Assembly (NCBI GenBank): GCA_019358945.1
Contig: JAHHIE010000014.1
Coordinates: forward strand, 57,421-121,420
Direction: 5' to 3'
Origin: Stenomitos rutilans HA7619-LM2
Lineage (GTDB): Bacteria > Cyanobacteriota > Cyanobacteriia > Leptolyngbyales > Leptolyngbyaceae
Length of the DNA: 64,000 bases
This document shows positions 32,563-42,247 of this stretch, piece after piece. Below the pieces are notes generated by a model that saw only the letters and a list, made by a program, of their open reading frames with translations, made no database searches and was not told the origin of the DNA. The stretch's first letter is position 1. Each line of letters begins with the position of its first letter. The position numbers and the translations under genes were made by a program.

Positions 32563-32754
32563 AAGTAGAGATTCCTGCTGTCATGCAAGCGACAATATCA
32601 CCATTCTAGAGGGTGAAGGCGCATTTCGCACTTCAACTTGTAGTATTACGTATTTCAAGCAGCCGCCCGGAGAGTCAACGTTCAGAGAAGCAAGCAAAAC
32701 CAAGCTCGCAGGTCAAACGTCTCCACGTCCTCTTGCGCCACTCCCCTCACTGCC

Positions 32755-33273
32755 CTAATAGTCTGCTTTTTCAATTTCTTTACGAATAGCGTTCAAATCA
32801 ATATAGCGATCGGTGACGTTACGAAGTTCGCGGGCAATCATGCCTTCGGTAGAAACAACCGTAATGTGTGTATTTTTGGAACGTAGGAGTTCGATCGCGC
32901 GTTCAAAATCGCCATCGCCGCTAAAAAGAATCACTCGATTGTATTGTTCAACGGTATTGAACATATCCACCACAATTTCAATGTCCAGGTTTGCTTTTTG
33001 CGAATAACGCCCAGAATTATCGTCGTAGTATTCTTTGAGAATTTTGGTTCTTACCGTATAGCCCAAACTGATCAAAGCATCTCTAAAGCCTCGCTGATCT
33101 TGAGGATCTTTGAGACCTGTGTACCAAAAAGCGTTGATTAAGTTTACGTCTGGATCATGGGTAAAGTACTCTAATACTCGCTTTGGATCGAAAAACCAGC
33201 CATTTTTTTGTTGGGCATAGAACATATTGTTCCCGTCCACAAAAATAGAAAGACGACTCGTTGCATAAGCCAT
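32755..33273 (-). CDS. LabA-like NYN domain protein
   Basis: From ATG 33273 a 172-residue protein, MAYATSRLSIFVDGNNMFYAQ, then AFWYTGLKDP, DIEIVVDMFNTVEQYNRVILFSG, DGDFERAIELL and ARELRNVTDRYIDL. The conserved Asp residues (FVDGNN, VVDMF, SGDGDF) define the NYN/PIN-like fold of the LabA/DUF88 family. In Synechococcus elongatus LabA acts in output of the KaiABC circadian clock, but many paralogs exist, so the exact role is uncertain. An upstream Met at 33321 would add 16 residues without family support. Confidence 0.82.
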   Translation of the reverse strand: MAYATSRLSIFVDGNNMFYAQQKNGWFFDPKRVLEYFTHDPDVNLINAFWYTGLKDPQDQRGFRDALISLGYTVRTKILKEYYDDNSGRYSQKANLDIEIVVDMFNTVEQYNRVILFSGDGDFERAIELLRSKNTHITVVSTEGMIARELRNVTDRYIDLNAIRKEIEKADY

Positions 33274-33321
33274 AGAAACTAAAGACCTAAAATTTGTAGA
33301 AAATAAATGTAATTGTAACAA

Positions 33322-33792
33322 CTCATTTTAGAGTCGTTAATCCAGAATCACGACAGTCACCAAGTAATGACTTAACGAACATACGCCAGGAAAATCCAAT
33401 CAGAGGTTGTTCACCAGCGTTCGTAAGACCTTACTCTGTAAGTCTTCTAAGCAAGACTTTTGCTATTAACAGCTTGCATCAGGTAAAAGCATCCTCCTGA
33501 GGGAGGATTTATCTGTCCAGAACATCTATAAGTCGTGCGGTTATGGTTCACCATAAAAACATTAATTGAGCAGTTAAATAGCATTCTTTAGCGGTCAAAT
33601 TTAGTGAGAATCCACGCAATATTTCTACAATCGTAAGATAAGAGCATAGAATTTAAGACTGTTGAATCTCCTTAATTATTGCAAAAAACTTCAGACTCTG
33701 CCCCCATGAACTCACCTAGAGCGATAGCATCGCGGCATCAAGACCAAACGGTTCTCTATAACGAGAGATCGATATTAACCGAGTTGAGCCGT
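33322..33792. other. Spacer between XPB-like helicase and labA-like gene
   Basis: AT-rich spacer with no gene. It contains the hairpin ATCCTCC-TGAG-GGAGGAT (33491-33508). On the reverse strand this is followed by GCTTTTACC, so it could be a weak terminator for the upstream helicase transcript. Otherwise nothing is recognisable. Confidence 0.45.
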
Positions 33793-35310
33793 TCAGTCAC
33801 CATCAAGGGGCTGTTCTGCCGCATCGGTTAGTGCCGTGCTCCAATCTGTTTGAGGCTCAGCAGCACGAGGGGTCACAGGTAGAAGTATGGGATAGCCTGG
33901 TGAAGACGGCACTAGCTCTAACTGCCTGGTTTGAGTGTGAGCAGGCTGATTTTGGCGGCGGCGAGACACGTTTTCTTCATTGGTATCTTCTGCCACCACT
34001 TCGTAAAGTATTGCCAGTTTGTCAGGCGTTTTGCCCTTGCGCAGCACTCGCCCCAATCGCTGAATATGTTCGCGGGTAGACCCTGTACCCGAAAGCACGA
34101 TCGCGACACTCGCATCAGGTACATCCACCCCTTCGTTCAGCACTCGTGATGCAACCAATGCCCGATATTCACCCGCTTTAAATTTAGCCAGAATATCATG
34201 CCGCTCTTTGACGCCTGTCTGGTGCGTGATGGCAGGAATCAAAAATGCTTGGGAAATGCGGTATACCGTTGCGTTGTCATCCGTAAAAATGAGCGTGCGA
34301 TCGGGATAATGGGCGGCTAGTAAATCTGCCAGAACGCGCAGTTTGCCTTCTGTCCCAAAGGCGATCGCCCGTGCTTCACGATGGGCTAACATCGCTCGTC
34401 GTCCTGCTTTAGAACGAGCACTTGCCTGCACAAACCGCTGCCACCCTTGTACAGAACCGAGGAAAATTTTGGCCTCTTGCAAGAACTGATTTCGCACCTG
34501 CATCAACTCGTCGTAGCGATCGCGCTCTTGCTCCGACAGACGCACCCGCATTTGGACTGCTTTGTGTTTGGCAAGCGCCGTACCCGACAGTTCCTCAGCA
34601 CTTTTGCGGTACACTTCCGCGCCAATGAGGGTGTAGAGATCTTCGTGTTTGCCGTCGGTGCGATCGGGCGTAGCAGTCAGGCCCAGACGGTAAGGAGCGA
34701 TCGCGTATTCAGCAATCACCCGATTGAAATCGCTGGGTAAATGATGGCACTCATCAAAAATCAGCAAAGCATACTGATTGCCTAGCGTTTCCGCATGAAT
34801 GGCAGCACTGTCATAAGTCGAGACGAGAATAGGCGATCGATCTCTCGAACCACCCCCCAGTAAGCCAATTTCGACATCCGGAAAGGCCGCAATCAGATGA
34901 GCGTACCATTGATGCATCAAATCCAACGTCGGCACCATAATCAGCGTGCTGCGTTTGGTTGCTTGCATTGCCATTTGCGCCAAATAAGTTTTACCAGCCG
35001 CCGTCGGTAGGACGACTAAACCCATCCGCCCTGCGCCAACCCAAGCCGCTAAGGCTTCCTGCTGATGCAGGTAAGGCTCCATTTCTAGCTTGGGGATGAG
35101 TGCAAGCTCACGAAACGCGCTTGCACGATCGTCTAACTCCGTTCCCGCTGCCCGTAATGCCAGCACAAGCTTGCGATACTGCATCGCCGGAATGCGAAAC
35201 CGCTCCACGCGATCGTCCCACGTGGCAAAATCCATCCACTCTTTGCCGCGTGGCGGTGGATGCAGAATGAGCGTGCCGCGATCGTAAGATAGCGTAGGAG
35301 TCCGAGCCAT
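33793..35310 (-). CDS. XPB-like superfamily 2 DNA helicase
   Basis: A 505-residue helicase. The N-terminal damage-recognition-like region is about 1-75. Helicase domain 1 begins YLHQQEALAAWV and has Walker A (VLPTAAGKTYLA), the DECH box (LIFDECHHLP) and motif III (LGLTATPDR). Domain 2 has motif IV (TLIFTDD), V (LVASRVLNEGVDVPDA) and VI (QRLGRVLRKG). This fits the XPB/Rad25-type DEAD helicases that act in DNA repair. The usual archaeal Bax1-type nuclease partner is not adjacent. The C-terminal 60 residues are Pro-rich and probably disordered. Confidence 0.85.
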   Translation of the reverse strand: MARTPTLSYDRGTLILHPPPRGKEWMDFATWDDRVERFRIPAMQYRKLVLALRAAGTELDDRASAFRELALIPKLEMEPYLHQQEALAAWVGAGRMGLVVLPTAAGKTYLAQMAMQATKRSTLIMVPTLDLMHQWYAHLIAAFPDVEIGLLGGGSRDRSPILVSTYDSAAIHAETLGNQYALLIFDECHHLPSDFNRVIAEYAIAPYRLGLTATPDRTDGKHEDLYTLIGAEVYRKSAEELSGTALAKHKAVQMRVRLSEQERDRYDELMQVRNQFLQEAKIFLGSVQGWQRFVQASARSKAGRRAMLAHREARAIAFGTEGKLRVLADLLAAHYPDRTLIFTDDNATVYRISQAFLIPAITHQTGVKERHDILAKFKAGEYRALVASRVLNEGVDVPDASVAIVLSGTGSTREHIQRLGRVLRKGKTPDKLAILYEVVAEDTNEENVSRRRQNQPAHTQTRQLELVPSSPGYPILLPVTPRAAEPQTDWSTALTDAAEQPLDGD

Positions 35311-35754
35311 AAGTGATTCTATTTGAGCATCGGGATCAATCTCTATCCCTGTCAGCGATTCGTCTTGTGTACCTGCAATAGTAGCGGTTTCGATAGAGAA
35401 TTGGATAAGAGAAGTAGGACTTACGCAAAAGCGATCATCTTTCGCCCCCTAGCCCCCAATGCTGGGGGAACCGAGCCAATTAAAGCCCCCAGCATTGGGG
35501 GTTTGGGGGCAAATGCGTAAGTCCTAAGAAGGTAAAAGGATGAAGGCTAAAGGCTAAAAATGCAGTCAGAAGTCAGGAGTCAGTCTCCGGTTTCAGTCAG
35601 CAATCTCCAGTTTCTAGCTCTGCGACTGATCACTGTTTACTGGCAACTGTTGAGAACTCAGAATTCAAAACTCAGAACTCAAAGTTCTTTCCTACTTCCT
35701 TAACCTCTCTGCTTTCCCTCCCGTCTAACCACTAACAACCAACAACCCTTCTAC
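35311..35754. other. Spacer with MITE-like element and short tandem repeats
   Basis: Contains the family B element at 35415-35526. After it, from about 35560 to 35740, there are low-complexity repeats built on heptamer-like units (AGTCAGAAGTCAGG, AACTCAGAATTCAAAACTC). These STRR-type repeats recur before many genes in this window. No gene. Confidence 0.55.
35415..35526 (+). mobile_element. MITE-like element, family B, copy 1
   Basis: 112 bases with inverted ends TAGGACTTACGCA and TGCGTAAGTCCTA. The interior contains AGCCCCCAATGCTGGGGG and CCCCCAGCATTGGGGG, so the RNA or single strand can fold into a strong hairpin. Five-base direct repeats AGAAG flank it exactly. The copy at 53104-53215 is the same length in inverted orientation. 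No coding capacity; an autonomous IS with the same ends would be needed for mobility. Confidence 0.7.
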
Positions 35755-36870
35755 ATGGCTTTTTCTACTCAACCCACCATTGGTGTGGCGATCGTCGGTA
35801 CAGGTTTTGGGCAAAAAGTACATATTCCTGGCTTTCGGGCACATCCTCGAACAAAAATTGTTGCCGTGTACCATCGCGATCGCGCTAAAGCAGACACGAT
35901 CGCTCAGCAATACCAGATTCCGTATGCCTGCGAGACGATCAAAGACGTTATCGCTCTGCCGGATGTCCAGGGTGTCAGCATTTCTACGCCACCGTTTCTG
36001 CATTATGAGCAGGCAAAAACAGTTCTAAGCGGCAGAAAACATCTGCTGCTAGAAAAACCAACAACGCTTGCAGCTAGTGAAGCGATCGCCTTGCAGCAGC
36101 TAGCTACCGCGAATGGCGTTGTGGCAAATCTCAATTTTGAGTTTCGCTGCATTCCAGCATGGTTACGACTGGCAGAACTGTTGGCAGAAGGCTATGTTGG
36201 TAAGCTGCGACTGATTAAAGTGGATTGGTTAGTGCCAAGTCGTGCTGATGCCTCGCGTCCCTGGAACTGGTATGCGCGGAAGGATCAGGGGGGTGGTGCA
36301 TTGAGCGCGATCGGCTCCCATGCCTTTGACTACATTGCCTGGCTATTTGGCCCTATTAAGCAACTTTGCGCGCGTCTGAGTGTTTCCGTACCAGAACGTC
36401 CCGATCTCGCCAGTGGTCAACTTAAGCCTGTTGATGCAGATGACATTTGCATGATTCTGCTGGAACTGGCGGATGGTACACCCTGCCAACTATGCTTGAG
36501 TGCTGCTACCTATCAGGGACGGGGACATTGGGTTGAGGTGTATGGTGATCGCGGTACGCTTGTTCTCGGCAGCGATAACCAAAAAGATTACGTTCACGGC
36601 TTTAAGCTCTGGGGTAGCCATTTGGGTGAACCACTGAAGGAGCTAGACATCCCCAGACATCTGGAGTTTCCTGAAACGTTTCAAGATGGTCGCATTGCGC
36701 CGTTTGTCCGTATTGTCGATCGCTGGGTGCAGGGTATTGACGCTGGACAGGCGATCGCGCCTTCCTTGCAGGAGGGACTCTATGCTCAGCGCTTGATGGA
36801 TCTGGCGCACGAGTCCAATGAGAATGGACGATGGGTGAAGGTAGAGCAAGCCGTTATCGGTTGTAGTTAG
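35755..36870 (+). CDS. Gfo/Idh/MocA family oxidoreductase
   Basis: A 371-residue NAD(P)-dependent oxidoreductase. The Rossmann domain starts GVAIVGTGFGQKVHIPGF (GxGxxG-type loop). The cofactor segment is ISTPPFLHYEQAKTVL and the catalytic EKP motif is HLLLEKPTTL. The C-terminal alpha/beta domain contains WNWYARKDQGGGALSAIGSHAFDYI with the active-site His. It acts on a sugar or related substrate that cannot be specified. It lies upstream of galE on the same strand, which hints at sugar metabolism, but the 178-base gap makes a shared operon uncertain. Confidence 0.88.
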   Translation: MAFSTQPTIGVAIVGTGFGQKVHIPGFRAHPRTKIVAVYHRDRAKADTIAQQYQIPYACETIKDVIALPDVQGVSISTPPFLHYEQAKTVLSGRKHLLLEKPTTLAASEAIALQQLATANGVVANLNFEFRCIPAWLRLAELLAEGYVGKLRLIKVDWLVPSRADASRPWNWYARKDQGGGALSAIGSHAFDYIAWLFGPIKQLCARLSVSVPERPDLASGQLKPVDADDICMILLELADGTPCQLCLSAATYQGRGHWVEVYGDRGTLVLGSDNQKDYVHGFKLWGSHLGEPLKELDIPRHLEFPETFQDGRIAPFVRIVDRWVQGIDAGQAIAPSLQEGLYAQRLMDLAHESNENGRWVKVEQAVIGCS

Positions 36871-37048
36871 AACGCACGAGAAGACAGACGGTAGAGGGTA
36901 ATTGCTGTCTGCTAACCGCTGAAGCTGCTCAAACTCAATCATTCCCTCATAAATCTGCGACGAACGGTTCTTGCAATTTACTTTGACTTCACAAAACCTG
37001 GATTAGACTAAGTCCAGCGTTTAAGGAATCTTCAGCAGGCAATCACGT

Positions 37049-38050
37049 ATGTCACAGAGTCAAGCAACAATCCTGGTTACTGGCGGGGCTGGCTATATCG
37101 GCTCCCACGCAGTCTTGGCACTTCAACAGGCAGGTTACCACGTCATTGTGCTAGACAATCTAGTGTATGGGCATCGAGATATCGCCGAGACAGTTCTAAA
37201 CGTTGAGCTGATCGAAGGTGATACGAACGATCGTCCCCTGTTAGACAAACTGTTTGCCACCCACAATATTGGTGCGGTCATGCACTTTGCAGCGTATGCC
37301 TATGTAGGCGAATCCGTTACAGACCCTGCGAAGTACTACCAAAACAACTTTGTTGGTACCCTCACGTTGCTAGAGGCCATGCTGGCAGCAAATGTGAAGC
37401 ACTTCGTCTTTTCCTCTACCTGTGCGACTTATGGTGTACCGCAGATAATCCCCATTCCTGAAGACCATCCTCAAAATCCCATTAATCCCTACGGCGCAAC
37501 AAAGCTGATGGTCGAGCGAGTGCTCACTGATTTTGACAAAGCCTATGACTTTAAATCGGTCTGCTTTCGCTACTTCAATGCGGCAGGAGCTGATCCAGAC
37601 GGACGCTTGGGTGAAGATCACTCGCCCGAAACCCACTTGATTCCGCTCGTCTTGCAAGCCGCATTAGGACTACGCGACTCGATCGCCATCTTCGGCACGG
37701 ACTATCCCACCCCTGATGGCACTTGCATCCGCGACTATATTCATGTCACAGACCTTGCACAGGCACACGTTCTAGGACTGTCATACCTGCTGAACGGTGG
37801 TAACACAACGATTTTCAACCTGGGCAACGGGAATGGCTTTTCGGTGCGCGAAGTCATTGAGATGGCACGGCAGGTGACAGGACGCGAGATTCCCGCGATC
37901 GAGCATCCTCGTCGCCCCGGTGATCCTCCTGCGCTGGTGGGCAGTGGCGATCGTGCTCGTACTGTTTTAGGCTGGAACCCACAGTACGCCGATTTGCACA
38001 CTCTGCTCTCCCACGCCTGGAGCTGGCATCAAAAGCGTCACGCTCAGTGA
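37049..38050 (+). CDS. galE: UDP-glucose 4-epimerase
   Basis: A 333-residue extended SDR epimerase interconverting UDP-glucose and UDP-galactose. The NAD loop is ILVTGGAGYIGSHAVLAL. The catalytic Ser/Thr is in FSSTCATYGVP and the YxxxK is in NPYGATKLMVE. The nucleotide-sugar binding segments CFRYFNAAGADPDG and CIRDYIHVTDLAQAH are typical of GalE. Length matches bacterial GalE. Probably feeds cell-envelope or exopolysaccharide synthesis. Confidence 0.93.
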   Translation: MSQSQATILVTGGAGYIGSHAVLALQQAGYHVIVLDNLVYGHRDIAETVLNVELIEGDTNDRPLLDKLFATHNIGAVMHFAAYAYVGESVTDPAKYYQNNFVGTLTLLEAMLAANVKHFVFSSTCATYGVPQIIPIPEDHPQNPINPYGATKLMVERVLTDFDKAYDFKSVCFRYFNAAGADPDGRLGEDHSPETHLIPLVLQAALGLRDSIAIFGTDYPTPDGTCIRDYIHVTDLAQAHVLGLSYLLNGGNTTIFNLGNGNGFSVREVIEMARQVTGREIPAIEHPRRPGDPPALVGSGDRARTVLGWNPQYADLHTLLSHAWSWHQKRHAQ

Positions 38051-38130
38051 ATTAGCTATCAGCTATCAGCCGTCAGCTTCCTTCTAACAACTAAAAACCA
38101 ACAACCAACAACTTCTTCATCCCTCATCCC

Positions 38131-40761
38131 TCACCACTGCGGATCGGTATGAAGCAACGCTTCGGCGGCCTCTGCTACTAGCGGCTTAGAGAAAAAGTAG
38201 CCCTGTCCATACTCACATTTGAGTCCGCGCAGGCTGGCAAGTTGCTCGGCAGTTTCAACCCCTTCTGCCACAATATCCATATTCAAGTTGTGACCCAAAA
38301 TGATGATGGTCTGGACAATTTGAGCATCTTCGCTTTCATCGCCCATACGGCTCACAAAGGAGCGATCGACCTTAATGGTGTTTGTGGGGAAGCGGTGCAG
38401 GTAGCTCAATGACGAATAGCCCGTGCCAAAGTCATCAATGCTCAGTTGCAGATGAAGGGCTTTCAGCCGCTGAAGGAGGGCGATCGTAGACTCTACGTCC
38501 GTCATCGCCATACTTTCGGTAATTTCTAGCTTTAAGCTGTGTCCATCCAACTCTGTTTCTTGCAGCGTGCGTTCAATCTGCTCAACCAAATCTGGTTGCG
38601 AAAATTGCTTTCCTGACAAGTTGACACTCACCAATAGGGGTTGCTCTCTGGGAAACTTCTCCTGCCAGAGGCGCAATTGTCGGCAGGCTTCGTAAGTAAT
38701 CCACTGCCCCATAGGGATAATCAAATCCGTTTCTTCTGCCACTGGAATGAAATCGTTGGGTGGTACCAAGCCGCGCTCCGGGTGCTGCCAGCGTACCAAA
38801 GCTTCAAAGCCAGCAATCCTACCAGTTTGTAATGACACCAGCGGTTGGTAATGGAGCCGAAATTCTTGCCGTTCGACGGCACGACGCAGGTCTGTCTCAA
38901 GCTGGAGCCGCGTCATTACCTGCACTCGCATACCTGTAACAAACACCTCATGGCGCGCTTTCCCTGACGCCTTGGCGCGGTGCATCGCTGTGTGGGCATC
39001 CCGCAGAATGTCTTCAGGTTCGTATTCTGAGTCAGAGCGACCCAACACAATACCAATGCTGGCAGTACTAAAGACCTCTTGTCCATTGAGCGTAATCGGC
39101 AACGTCATCTGCTGTTGTAGCCGATCGGCAAGCTCCGTAATTTCAGCCGTGTCTCGAATGTGGTGCCGCAAAATGGCAAACTCATCACCGCCTACTCGTG
39201 CAATGTGATCGGTCGATCGCAGACAAGCCTTAAGACGAGCGGTGGTCGCTACTAGAAGCTGATCACCCAGACGGTGCCCAAAACTATCATTAATCGCTTT
39301 GAAGCTATCTAAGCCGACAAAAAGAACCGCGATCGAGGGTGCCTCTGATGGTGGCTCTGCATTCGAGCAAGGTGGCTGCCGTCTGATGACCCATTGGAGG
39401 CGCTTCATCAACAAAGCTCGGTTGGGCAAGCCGGTGAGTGCATCGTGAAATGCATCATGCAACAGCCGATACACCACAACTCCCGCCGTAGCCAAAATCA
39501 GAGCGATCGCGGCTGGCACAATAGGCACCCATCCCCCTTGCAGCATCAAGCCAAAGCAGATGCAGCCCAACCCAACGCCTGCAAGAACAATCATGCCCAC
39601 TAGCGAGCCGGGATGACGGAATCGCCATGCCAGTCCCCCACCGACAATAGACCATAGCCCTATCCATAGGATCTCACTCGGTTCAGGCCAGTACCACGGC
39701 AAGGCATTCCCATCTAACACCTGACCCAGAATTTGACTCACCATTTGAGCGTGAATCAAAACTCCTGGCGTTTTCGGGTTTTGCTGAGCTGCTGATAAAT
39801 TGTAAGGCGTTAAAAATAAATCTTTGCCGCTAGGAGCTGTGGTACCAATCAGTACAAGCTTGTCTTTTACCCATTCTGGCTGAAGCTCACCCTTCAGGAC
39901 TTGCGTGAGCGTCACCTGTCGAGCCACGTTTTTAGCAGAGCGGTAGTTAAGCAACACCTGATAGCCCCGATCGTCAAGTGCACGATAGCCGCCCGCACTT
40001 GGGTCGAGTACTGGAAATGCTGCGTTGCCGATTTGTAGAGCGTTTGTGCCAACGCGGAAGGGAAGCTGTTTATCCGCCAAGTATTGCAGGCTTAGGCGGA
40101 GAGCAAATGAGTAGAGTTTTTCCTTATTTGAGGTGGCAAACAGTAGATTGCGTCGTACGACCGCATCGGGGTCAATCACAAAATCGCTAAAACTGACGCG
40201 ATCGACAGGCACCCCAAAGGGTGGCGGCACACTACTATTATCTGCATCACCCAGAAGCATGACAGTCGTCACGTTGCTAGAGCGCAACTCCTTCAGCAGC
40301 AACCCATGACCTGGCTCTTGTGGTACGTCACGATAAATGTCTAGACCGATCGCTTTAGGTTGATACTGGTTTAACTTCGCCAGCAGTTCTGCAACAACCT
40401 GATCGGATATGGGCCAACGGTTTTGCGATCGAATATCGTCTTCAGTAATCGCAACAATAAGCAAGCGGGAATCGGCACCAGTATCAGGGCGCAGCCGCAC
40501 CATCTGGTCAAAGGCCAATAGCTCTAACGATTGCAGTCCACCTGCCTGACGCACGCCTAACACTAAGCCAGTCGCCAGAACACCAGAAAGGAACGCAGGA
40601 TGCTTGAAAGCCCACGTTAAACAGCGGCGACCATTTCTGACTATCCCTTTGGGGTTAAAGCGGAAATCCGTCATGTCAACAGCAAGTATTGAGGTTGGGG
40701 CAGAACGTGAAACGGTAGAGCAGGGTGACACCATGAACGGCGTTTGGAGTAACCATTCCAC
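38131..40761 (-). CDS. CHASE2-GGDEF-EAL cyclic-di-GMP protein
   Basis: An 876-residue membrane signalling protein. A membrane helix at about 53-72 is followed by an extracytoplasmic CHASE2 sensor (about 80-355) and three membrane helices (about 363-435). The GGDEF domain has an intact VGGDEF (Gly524-Phe528) with an I-site RSTD five residues before it. The EAL domain (about 620-870) has GFEALVRW (Glu653-Leu655), DDFGTGYSSLSYL and a late VAEGVETAEQ. Both catalytic motifs are intact, so it may make and degrade c-di-GMP, with product inhibition. Met30 (40674) is an alternative start, and the first 29 residues look unlike the family. Confidence 0.9.
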   Translation of the reverse strand: MEWLLQTPFMVSPCSTVSRSAPTSILAVDMTDFRFNPKGIVRNGRRCLTWAFKHPAFLSGVLATGLVLGVRQAGGLQSLELLAFDQMVRLRPDTGADSRLLIVAITEDDIRSQNRWPISDQVVAELLAKLNQYQPKAIGLDIYRDVPQEPGHGLLLKELRSSNVTTVMLLGDADNSSVPPPFGVPVDRVSFSDFVIDPDAVVRRNLLFATSNKEKLYSFALRLSLQYLADKQLPFRVGTNALQIGNAAFPVLDPSAGGYRALDDRGYQVLLNYRSAKNVARQVTLTQVLKGELQPEWVKDKLVLIGTTAPSGKDLFLTPYNLSAAQQNPKTPGVLIHAQMVSQILGQVLDGNALPWYWPEPSEILWIGLWSIVGGGLAWRFRHPGSLVGMIVLAGVGLGCICFGLMLQGGWVPIVPAAIALILATAGVVVYRLLHDAFHDALTGLPNRALLMKRLQWVIRRQPPCSNAEPPSEAPSIAVLFVGLDSFKAINDSFGHRLGDQLLVATTARLKACLRSTDHIARVGGDEFAILRHHIRDTAEITELADRLQQQMTLPITLNGQEVFSTASIGIVLGRSDSEYEPEDILRDAHTAMHRAKASGKARHEVFVTGMRVQVMTRLQLETDLRRAVERQEFRLHYQPLVSLQTGRIAGFEALVRWQHPERGLVPPNDFIPVAEETDLIIPMGQWITYEACRQLRLWQEKFPREQPLLVSVNLSGKQFSQPDLVEQIERTLQETELDGHSLKLEITESMAMTDVESTIALLQRLKALHLQLSIDDFGTGYSSLSYLHRFPTNTIKVDRSFVSRMGDESEDAQIVQTIIILGHNLNMDIVAEGVETAEQLASLRGLKCEYGQGYFFSKPLVAEAAEALLHTDPQW

Positions 40762-41512
40762 CGACAGTAACCCTTAAAAGCAAACTGATGATTCAGGGAA
40801 TATGCGGCCAACGGCCAACCACTGCCTCTGGTGCCTTTCAGGCTGTCACCTAACCAATGGCTGTCAGCTTATGATCTTTGTCAATGGCACGATCGCATTA
40901 TGAGGTGCAGTGCTTGAAGCTTAACTCATACAGGAGCAATCACCCCGATCTACTGTTGCCCAAAAACAGCGTTGAGCTGCGGTCGATCGACCATGATTTA
41001 GATGTCGCTTGCGTCATGTAGCGTGACCATCCGTGCAGCCTAAGAGTGGTTTGTTGATATTAAACAGAAATGCTTGCCAAACCAAAAGATGGCTCTCCTG
41101 TGAGACAGTGCTATGAACCGTTGCTTCACCCTTTTTAATTTCACCCTCTTTCAATAGTACCCATCCCCACCCAAGACCCCACAGCCAATTACTGTCACTA
41201 AATGTAATTGTAGAAGTCTGCCATTAATGATTTGATAGTTATAGAGATTTATAAGCCCACTAGCAGAAGTCGTCAGGCTACCAGTCAGAGCGCTGAAAAC
41301 TTCTACCAAAAGTGACGTGTACTCACCCAGCCAGGTGAGTCAGAGGGATGATGTAGAGCCTTTGAGATTATCGTAATCTGATCTCAAGCTCCGGAATCGA
41401 TGTTTATGGCCGTGTATTTACCGAAGCTGATCTATCCTTCCCGTTATGTTGGGAATGGAATTTATAAGTCTTCTTTTTCAGTTCACTGTTTCAGTCTCAG
41501 AGGAGAAACGCG
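40762..41512. other. Long divergent spacer, no gene seen
   Basis: A region of 751 bases between the GGDEF-EAL gene and a secreted-protein gene. No frame with plausible composition and no tRNA-like or recognised ncRNA structure was found. The end contains AGAGGAG, a good ribosome-binding site for the gene at 41513. The length leaves room for promoters of both genes or an unrecognised small RNA. Confidence 0.4.
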
Positions 41513-42049
41513 ATGCGAAACCAACTCGTCCACGCACTCTCGCCGTGGTTCTCTCAGCTAAGTCGCTCTCGTCACCTTTTAGCAGGATTATCGCTCACCG
41601 TTGGCTTGCTCGGTGCTGGTTTGTTGCCCGCGATCGCTCGTACAGAAGCAGCACCTAAGTCAGCCTTACCCGATGGAGTTTACCTTTACGGGCAATCGGC
41701 GCAGCCCGAACAGATTGGTCAAGGCTATTTCGTGTTTGAATCTAAGCAAGGCAACGTGGTTGGAGCATTATACATGCCACGATCGTCCTTCGATTGCACC
41801 TCTGGTAAGTTTGAGGGTGAGCAACTAGCGCTAACGGTGGTGAATAGTTACGATCGCACTACAAACCCATTTGAAATTGCGTTAGAGAAGACTTCTAACG
41901 TTGCTACAGAAGGCAATCCTGCTTTTCAAGCCATCGGTCTAGAAGGATTCCAGCGGATCAACAAGCTTAGCGAAAACGACCACCGCATTTTGAACGTCTG
42001 CAAGGCCGACTTGCAAAAGCAGAGCAACCAGAAACAGGCAAAGAGATAA
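41513..42049 (+). CDS. Secreted protein of unknown function
   Basis: A 178-residue protein with an N-terminal signal peptide (about 1-42; hydrophobic core LLAGLSLTVGLLGAGLLP, likely cleavage after AIA). The mature part contains LPDGVYLYGQSAQPEQIGQG, then YFVFESKQGNVVGALYMPRSS and FDCTSGKFEG. Two Cys residues could form a disulfide. I have the impression of a conserved cyanobacterial family but no name. AGAGGAG upstream supports the start. Probably periplasmic. Confidence 0.75.
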   Translation: MRNQLVHALSPWFSQLSRSRHLLAGLSLTVGLLGAGLLPAIARTEAAPKSALPDGVYLYGQSAQPEQIGQGYFVFESKQGNVVGALYMPRSSFDCTSGKFEGEQLALTVVNSYDRTTNPFEIALEKTSNVATEGNPAFQAIGLEGFQRINKLSENDHRILNVCKADLQKQSNQKQAKR

Positions 42050-42247
42050 GTTGAGTTGAGCATTCAGGAGCCAGAAACCAGGAGGCAAAGCAGCATTTCC
42101 AACACTGGCTCCTGACATCCCGTACCGAGTTTCAAACGTTGTTGGTTCATAGGTTTAGGGATTCACTGGAACATAACATCCCACTGCTCATCCACCCTCT
42201 ACTTATCCACCCCCTTCAACCTGGGATTTTATTGGTTACTAGTTCCC